Source of the DNA: Syntrophomonas sp.
GTDB taxonomy: Bacteria > Bacillota > Syntrophomonadia > Syntrophomonadales > Syntrophomonadaceae
Length of the DNA stretch: 8,737 nucleotides
Assembly (NCBI GenBank): GCA_028709355.1
Contig: JAQVXF010000042.1
Coordinates: 1 to 8,737 of the forward strand
Direction of reading: 5' to 3'
Shown here: positions 5,114-8,737 of the stretch, in pieces
How positions within the stretch are numbered: the first letter of the stretch is position 1
Layout: each line of letters begins with the position of its first letter
Notes under the pieces: model-generated
What the model was told of the DNA's origin: nothing
The model's input: only the letters and a program-made list of their open reading frames with translations
The model's database searches: none
Translations under genes and position numbers: made by a program

Positions 5114-5137
5114 CCTGACTGAGTCAGGTTTTTTTTT
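5114..5137 (+). terminator. Rho-independent terminator of the small-gene cluster
   Basis: CCTGAC (5114-5119) and GTCAGG (5123-5128) pair around TGA and are followed by nine consecutive T (5129-5137). The stem is short but the T tract is ideal. It separates the small-gene cluster from mbl. Confidence 0.88.
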
Positions 5138-5162
5138 GACCCTTGGTTGTGGCGTTTCCCTG

Positions 5163-5225
5163 CAGTCGCTAAAAAGATTGGCTACAGCAGTGAATAAAAG
5201 GTAGAATAAGAATAATCAGCGACTG
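5163..5225. repeat. Inverted repeat CAGTCGCT/AGCGACTG bracketing the mbl promoter
   Basis: CAGTCGCT (5163-5170) and its exact reverse complement AGCGACTG (5218-5225) flank the candidate -35/-10 pair of mbl with 47 bases between them. It could be a regulator site, a foldback in a transcript that reads through the upstream terminator, or chance. Confidence 0.35.
5178..5207 (+). promoter_or_regulatory. Candidate sigma-A promoter of mbl
   Basis: TTGGCT (5178-5183) and TAGAAT (5202-5207) are separated by 18 bases, giving a start near 5214 and a leader of about 40 bases to the GTG at 5255. It lies directly after a strong terminator, where mbl needs its own promoter. The -35 and -10 are each imperfect. 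Confidence 0.42.
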
Positions 5226-5254
5226 ACCGAATTATTAGCCGGGAGGATCAAAAA

Positions 5255-6283
5255 GTGTTTTTTGTTGAGGATATAGGAATTGATCTTGGTACCGCCAGCG
5301 TTCTGGTATTTAAGAAAGGGCAGGGCATCGTGCTGCATGAGCCGTCGGTGGTGGCACTGGACAAGAACACCAACAAAGCCATAGCGATAGGCGAAGAAGC
5401 CCGGGAGATGTTGGGCAGAACCCCCGGTCATATAGTAGCCATCAGACCACTGCGGGAAGGCGTGGTAGCAGATTACGATACGACTGAAAAGATGCTGACC
5501 TATTTTATCAAACGGGTCATGGGCAGACGCTGGTTCTTCAAGCCGCGGGTGATTGTCTGCATACCCACCGGCGCCACTGACGTGGAGGAAAGGGCGGTAC
5601 GGCAGGCGACCTTGGCTTCCGGTGCCAAACAGGCCTTTATCATCGAAGAACCACTGGCGGCGGCTTTGGGGGCGGGAATCAATATCGCTGAGGCCAGTGG
5701 CAACATGGTGGTAGACATCGGCGGGGGTACCTCGGACATAGCGGTCCTGTCACTGGGCGGTATAGTATGCAATACTTCTTTGAGGGTAGGCGGGGATAAA
5801 TTTGACGAAGCGATAGTTCGCTTTATTCGGCGGGAATATAGTCTTATGATTGGGGAAAGGACTGCCGAGGAAATCAAGATAAATGTGGGGTCGGCCTGGA
5901 TTACAGAAGAAAACCAAAACGAGTGTATGGAAGTAAGAGGGCGTGATCTGGTATCGGGTCTGCCCAAGACCATCACCATTACATCCGCGGAAAGCTGGCA
6001 AGCTTTAGAGGAACCCGTTTACGCAGTAATCGATGCAGTCAAGAAGGTGTTGGAGGTGACCCCCCCTGAACTAGCCGCCGATATAGTCCATACCGGGATA
6101 GTCATGACCGGGGGAGGTTCATTATTACACGGATTGGACCGATTGTTGTCGATGGAGACCCGGTTACCGGTTCAGGTGGCGGACGATCCAATATCTTGTG
6201 TAGCCATGGGAACCGGCAAAGCTCTGAATGAGATGAACATGCTGGCCGCTCATCAGTACAAAGGGGCCAAAAGGGTGCTTTGA
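5255..6283 (+). CDS. mbl: Rod-shape determining actin homologue, MreB/Mbl family
   Basis: A 342-residue protein of normal family length starting at GTG 5255, with GGGAGG (5241-5246) 8 bases before it; the start DIGIDLGTASVLVF follows within six residues, as in Mbl. The actin-fold nucleotide motifs are all present: phosphate-1 IGIDLGTA (7-14), EEPLAAALGAG (131-141, with the expected Glu), phosphate-2 VVDIGGGTSDIAVL (152-165) and the adenosine motif GIVMTGGGSLL (281-291). GRTPGHIVAIRPLREGVVAD (54-73) is typical of MreB/Mbl. Members form ATP-dependent membrane-associated filaments that guide lateral wall synthesis. Mbl is preferred over MreB because it stands alone without mreC/mreD and lies near the atp locus, as mbl does in many Bacillota; sequence alone does not settle this. 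A promoter and a terminator bracket it, so it appears monocistronic. Confidence 0.9.
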   Translation: MFFVEDIGIDLGTASVLVFKKGQGIVLHEPSVVALDKNTNKAIAIGEEAREMLGRTPGHIVAIRPLREGVVADYDTTEKMLTYFIKRVMGRRWFFKPRVIVCIPTGATDVEERAVRQATLASGAKQAFIIEEPLAAALGAGINIAEASGNMVVDIGGGTSDIAVLSLGGIVCNTSLRVGGDKFDEAIVRFIRREYSLMIGERTAEEIKINVGSAWITEENQNECMEVRGRDLVSGLPKTITITSAESWQALEEPVYAVIDAVKKVLEVTPPELAADIVHTGIVMTGGGSLLHGLDRLLSMETRLPVQVADDPISCVAMGTGKALNEMNMLAAHQYKGAKRVL

Positions 6284-6291
6284 TGACAGGC

Positions 6292-6317
6292 AACCCGCCT
6301 TTGGGCGGGTTTTTTTG
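6292..6317 (+). terminator. Rho-independent terminator of mbl
   Basis: AACCCGCC (6292-6299) pairs with GGCGGGTT (6304-6311) around the loop TTTG, followed by a T run to 6316. It begins 9 bases after the mbl stop. Only 43 bases lie between it and the next gene, and I see no clear promoter there, so some read-through may supply that gene. Confidence 0.92.
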
Positions 6318-6359
6318 CGAATTATTTGAACAAGATGGTAGGGGGAGGCAAGAGAATCT

Positions 6360-7112
6360 TTGTCGAACCAGGAGCAGGCAGTAATACTAGGGTGCAAGGT
6401 GGATATGCTGACCTCGAGCCAATGTCTGGCTAGAATTGCTGCATGGGTCGATTCTCAAACTCCTGCACAGGTTATAACGCTGAATGCGGAGATAGTATTT
6501 CAAGCCCAGACCAATCCCGAATTGCTGCAGATAATCAACCAAGCCCAATTGGTTACTCCCGACGGGATAGGGATCGTATGGGGCGGGAAACAGCTGGGCT
6601 ACCCAATCGCAGAAAGGGTGTCTGGTATAGATCTGTTGGAAAGTATTTGCCAGGCGGCGCCGGCTGGCCGTTGGGGAATCTACCTGCTGGGAGCCGCACC
6701 TGGAGTGGCCTCTGAGGCGGCATTGCAATTGCAGCGACGCTTTCCGGGATTGTTGATTTGCGGAACCCAGCATGGTTACTTCCAGGATGCTGACGTGGCC
6801 GACATAATAGAGGACATCAACCGAAGCCGGGCCGACATCCTGATTGTATCCCTGGGTGCCCCCAAGCAAGAGCAGTGGATCAGCCGATATCAAGGCGAGA
6901 TCTCGGTTCCAGTGCGCATCGGGGCGGGGGGGAGCCTTGACGTGATTGCCGGCCACAAAAAGAGGGCGCCGGGCTGGATGATAAGACTCAACCTGGAGTG
7001 GCTCTATCGTCTGCTGGCAGAACCGAGCCGCTGGCGCAGACAAATGGTTTTACCGAAATTTGTTTGGCTAATCCTGGTGAATAAATATAAGGTTGCGGCA
7101 AGGAGCCGATAA
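6360..7112 (+). CDS. WecG/TagA/CpsF family glycosyltransferase
   Basis: A 250-residue protein, full length for the family. TTG at 6360 is taken as start because GGGGGAGG (6342-6349) precedes it by 10 bases and the family N-terminus (VILGCKVDMLT) follows at once; there is no better ATG. Family hallmarks are VITLNAEIV (38-46), LVTPDGIGIVWG (64-75), LIVSLGAPKQEQWI (161-174), IGAGGSLDVIAG (187-198) and KRAPGWMIRLNLEWLYRLLAEPSRWRR (201-227). By comparison with the characterised TagA, Thr40 and Asp68 are the likely catalytic-site residues. The enzymes transfer N-acetylmannosamine (TagA) or a related sugar to an undecaprenyl-linked acceptor on the cytoplasmic face, for teichoic acid or other wall glycopolymers; the basic, aromatic C-terminus is the membrane-contact part. 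Its place beside mbl fits wall synthesis. I leave the symbol blank because the donor sugar cannot be told from sequence. Confidence 0.88.
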   Translation: MSNQEQAVILGCKVDMLTSSQCLARIAAWVDSQTPAQVITLNAEIVFQAQTNPELLQIINQAQLVTPDGIGIVWGGKQLGYPIAERVSGIDLLESICQAAPAGRWGIYLLGAAPGVASEAALQLQRRFPGLLICGTQHGYFQDADVADIIEDINRSRADILIVSLGAPKQEQWISRYQGEISVPVRIGAGGSLDVIAGHKKRAPGWMIRLNLEWLYRLLAEPSRWRRQMVLPKFVWLILVNKYKVAARSR

Positions 7113-7187
7113 ACCCATGGCCAGCTCTCGGCCCAGCGATCATCCCCGACCGAGAACGGAAAAGTAAAAAATGCACCCATAAAGGAT

Positions 7188-7216
7188 AGACCACTTGCCA
7201 GCGCAGGTGGTTTTCA
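7188..7216 (+). terminator. Probable terminator of the glycosyltransferase gene
   Basis: ACCACTTGC (7190-7198) pairs with GCAGGTGGT (7203-7211) around the loop CAGC, with one T-G wobble. TTT and then CACTT follow, so the T tract is short. It lies 78 bases past the stop and about 65 bases before the ctsR promoter, a sensible place to insulate the stress operon. Confidence 0.55.
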
Positions 7217-7281
7217 CTTGCTCGGGTATTAGTGTGCGGGGCCAGGCCGGCAATGAATCTCAAATGAGAGGTATTTTTCTC

Positions 7282-7311
7282 TTGCGGCCGATTCTGCAGC
7301 GGGGTTACAAT
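7282..7311 (+). promoter_or_regulatory. Sigma-A promoter of the ctsR operon
   Basis: TTGCGG (7282-7287) and TACAAT (7306-7311) are 18 bases apart, predicting a start near 7317-7319, immediately before the CtsR operator. The arrangement of promoter, operator and then ctsR is the expected one for this operon. Confidence 0.6.
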
Positions 7312-7319
7312 AATACAAA

Positions 7320-7336
7320 GGTCAACAATGGTCAAA
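7320..7336 (+). promoter_or_regulatory. CtsR operator (direct heptad repeat)
   Basis: GGTCAAC-AAT-GGTCAAA matches the known CtsR box, two direct RGTCAAA heptads separated by three bases, with one mismatch (C for A in the last base of the first heptad). It overlaps the predicted transcription start, so bound CtsR would block initiation, making ctsR-mcsA-mcsB heat- and stress-inducible and self-regulated. Confidence 0.9.
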
Positions 7337-7352
7337 AAGAATGGTGAGTTCT

Positions 7353-7772
7353 ATGAAGCGAAACTTGTCAGATGCCATAGCGCAATATATCAAGGCGTTG
7401 ATTGCCCGCAGCCATCGGCAGCAGATCGAAATTCAACGCTCGGAACTTGCCCGGACATTTAACTGTGTACCGTCACAGGTGAATTATGTGATCCGAACAA
7501 GATTCAGGGAGGCCGATGGGTTTATAACCGAAAGCAAGCGGGGCGGGCAGGGGTTCATCCGAATTACCCGCTGCCAGGCGGCAGAGACACGGTTGGCTTA
7601 CGAGGCCCTCCTGGCCAATATTGAAAGACTCGACCGAGAGAGAACCATTACTGCGAGGGAGACGGAGTTGCTGAAATATATCTATCGGTGGGGAGTAATG
7701 GAATTGCCCCCTCAGTATGCGGAGAATTTCTTCCAGAGTATTTCGAAGGCTTTGATACAGGTATTGAAATGA
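7353..7772 (+). CDS. ctsR: Transcriptional repressor CtsR
   Basis: A 139-residue protein, slightly shorter than the approximately 150-residue family norm. ATG at 7353 is chosen over ATG 7341 because GGTGAG (7343-7348) can serve as its ribosome binding site and the known N-terminus (NLSDAIAQYIKAL) starts there. The DNA-binding winged helix-turn-helix is clear: IQRSELARTFNCVPSQVNYVIRTRF (27-51) followed by the wing ESKRGGQGFIRI (60-71), with Arg63 matching the wing arginine that McsB can phosphorylate in the Bacillus system. The wing here is RGGQG, where many homologues have RGGGG. The C-terminal helical domain (about 75-139) is the dimer/tetramer part. CtsR represses clp and mcs genes through GGTCAAA heptads and is inactivated by heat. 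The operator lies just upstream and mcsA follows directly. Confidence 0.95.
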   Translation: MKRNLSDAIAQYIKALIARSHRQQIEIQRSELARTFNCVPSQVNYVIRTRFREADGFITESKRGGQGFIRITRCQAAETRLAYEALLANIERLDRERTITARETELLKYIYRWGVMELPPQYAENFFQSISKALIQVLK

Positions 7773-7796
7773 GTGGTTTGGCAGGGAGGTTACCCG

Positions 7797-8318
7797 ATGT
7801 TATGTGATGATTGTAATGAGCGAATAGCCACGGTTCATTTAACCCAGGTCTTCAATGGTGAAAAGGCGGAGAGCCATTTATGTGAGCAGTGCGCCTATAG
7901 CAAGAGCGGACTTATGTTCGACACCAACCTACAATTCTCCATCCCCAATTTTCTCGGAGGTATGTTCAGCTCTATTTACAAGCAGGAGCAATCTGCGGAA
8001 ACGGTAACGCAATGTCCCCGGTGTGGCATGAGCATTATGGATATCAAGAGGGTGGGGAAGCTGGGCTGCGACGAATGCTATCACGTTTACGAGCGCGAAA
8101 TGGAGGCTTCCCTGCGGCGCATACACGGTAACAGCCTGCATTCAGGCAAGATACCGGCTCGGGGTGGCCATAAGGTTAAGCTAAGAAAACAGATCGAAAC
8201 CTTAAAAAACCAGATTCAAGAGGCGGTCCGGGAAGAACAATATGAGCGAGCGGCTCAAATAAGAGACCAGTTGATCGAACTGGAGAAGACAATCTCGCAA
8301 GGAGGATTCCCTGCATGA
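7797..8318 (+). CDS. mcsA: McsA, zinc-binding activator of the McsB arginine kinase
   Basis: A 173-residue protein. ATG at 7797 is preceded by GGGAGG (7784-7789) with a 7-base spacer; an in-frame GTG at 7773 lies right after the ctsR stop and lacks a ribosome binding site. Four CxxC pairs are visible: Cys3/6, 29/32, 73/76 and 91/94, the two zinc sites of McsA. The C-terminus carries a UVR motif helix pair (about 129-166, IQEAVREEQYERAAQIRDQLIELE). McsA binds and stimulates the McsB protein-arginine kinase, and the pair marks damaged proteins for ClpC-ClpP and helps inactivate CtsR. The length is in the usual range. It starts 24 bases after ctsR and its stop overlaps the mcsB start by ATGA, indicating translational coupling of the partners. 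Confidence 0.95.
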   Translation: MLCDDCNERIATVHLTQVFNGEKAESHLCEQCAYSKSGLMFDTNLQFSIPNFLGGMFSSIYKQEQSAETVTQCPRCGMSIMDIKRVGKLGCDECYHVYEREMEASLRRIHGNSLHSGKIPARGGHKVKLRKQIETLKNQIQEAVREEQYERAAQIRDQLIELEKTISQGGFPA

Positions 8319-8737
8319 GCATGGACGACCTTTTGGGTGGGACTTATGTACATTGGATGAACACGCCGCCAGACAACCGGGACATAGCTATTTCCAGCCG
8401 GGTGCGGCTGGCTCGCAATATTGCCGGTATTCCGTTCCCCCATGTTTTGGACCGAGCCAAAGGTTTGGAGATAATGGAGCAGGTTAAAACTGCCTGGCAG
8501 TCAGCAACCGGCCCCATTCTGGGCTCCATGCAACTGGTCAGCTTCGACCAGTTGGAAAGTTTGGACAGACAGGTGCTTGCCGAGAAACATCTGTGCAGCC
8601 CTGAGCATGCGGCCTCGGCAGACATTCATCGGGGCATCATGCTCAACGAGGACGGCTCTATGGCGGTCATGATCAACGAAGAAGATCACCTGCGGATACA
8701 ATGCTTACTGCCTGGATTGAATCTCGCCGAGTGCCAC
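8315..8737 (+). CDS. mcsB: McsB protein arginine kinase, N-terminal part (3' truncated by window)
   Basis: ATG at 8315 overlaps the mcsA stop (8316-8318) and has AAGGAGG (8299-8305) 9 bases before it. The frame stays open for 141 codons to the window edge, against about 350 for the whole protein. The phosphagen-kinase signatures are present: AISSRVRLARNIAGIPFP (25-42) for nucleotide binding, and MINEEDHLRIQ (119-129), whose first Glu (122) matches the catalytic Glu of characterised McsB. The remaining catalytic loop and the second catalytic Glu lie beyond the window. McsB uses ATP to phosphorylate arginines on misfolded proteins and on CtsR, with McsA as activator. In most Bacillota clpC comes next, which would be outside this window. 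Confidence 0.95.
   Translation, partial: MSMDDLLGGTYVHWMNTPPDNRDIAISSRVRLARNIAGIPFPHVLDRAKGLEIMEQVKTAWQSATGPILGSMQLVSFDQLESLDRQVLAEKHLCSPEHAASADIHRGIMLNEDGSMAVMINEEDHLRIQCLLPGLNLAECH

Noticed and set aside
5149..5163. GG...GC sigma-54-like motif upstream of mbl (TGGCGT...CTGC)
   Set aside because: The spacing is GG-N9-GC, one base short of the fixed N10, and the flanks do not match the consensus.
1293..7799. Upstream starts TTG 1293, TTG 2514, ATG 7341 and GTG 7773
   Set aside because: Each lies on or too close to the Shine-Dalgarno, or has none, whereas an in-frame ATG 6-24 bases downstream is properly spaced and agrees with known N-termini for CtsR and McsA.
1..8737. CRISPR array, tRNA or rRNA gene, insertion sequence or phage gene
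   Set aside because: I saw no regularly spaced repeats, cloverleaf, transposase-like frame or terminal inverted repeats on either strand.

Overview
The window reads as a chromosomal segment of a Bacillota (Firmicutes) bacterium, most likely an anaerobic clostridial lineage. The evidence is a complete ctsR-mcsA-mcsB stress operon start with its CtsR operator, an Mbl/MreB gene, strong AGGAGG-type ribosome binding sites on nearly every gene, and TTG/GTG starts. A syntrophic or Peptococcia/Syntrophomonadaceae-like host is possible, but that is inference from general resemblance. Every gene I can support lies on the + strand.

Layout: (1) 1-304: the 3' end of atpC (F1 epsilon subunit) and a strong intrinsic terminator that closes the ATP synthase operon. 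(2) 305-930: a non-coding stretch with a TTGTAAC/GTTACAA inverted repeat, an excellent sigma-54 (RpoN) -24/-12 promoter, a 55-residue tail-anchored-type membrane peptide with a tandem Leu-Leu-Met-x transmembrane segment, and a terminator-like hairpin. (3) 931-1298: non-coding, with short palindromes and a possible housekeeping promoter. (4) 1299-4289: a two-gene unit encoding a BchI/ChlI-like AAA+ ATPase and a protein with a large unrecognised N-terminal part and a ChlD-like von Willebrand A (VWA) domain. (5) 4290-5137: a non-coding gap and then three very small genes of 41, 68 and 80 codons, the first overlapping the second by ATGA and the last two having one membrane segment each, closed by a terminator. 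(6) 5138-6317: mbl with its own candidate promoter and terminator. (7) 6360-7112: a WecG/TagA/CpsF-family glycosyltransferase. (8) 7113-8737: terminator, promoter plus CtsR box, ctsR, mcsA and the 5' part of mcsB, which runs off the window.

How the genes work together: the outer parts are housekeeping (ATP synthesis; cell shape and wall glycopolymer synthesis; CtsR/McsAB protein quality control). The block between the atpC and mbl terminators (about 305-5137) is the accessory part. It combines an orphan chelatase-like motor/VWA pair, with no tetrapyrrole gene beside it, and several unrecognised small membrane proteins, one probably under sigma-54 control. By analogy with MoxR/VWA pairs (BchI-BchD, NorQ-NorD, CbbQ-CbbO, RavA-ViaA), the pair could remodel or metallate a client protein. 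The client is unknown and the link to the small membrane proteins rests only on proximity.

Four start sites were moved inward to the codon with a properly spaced Shine-Dalgarno sequence: 1299, 2529, 7353 and 7797.
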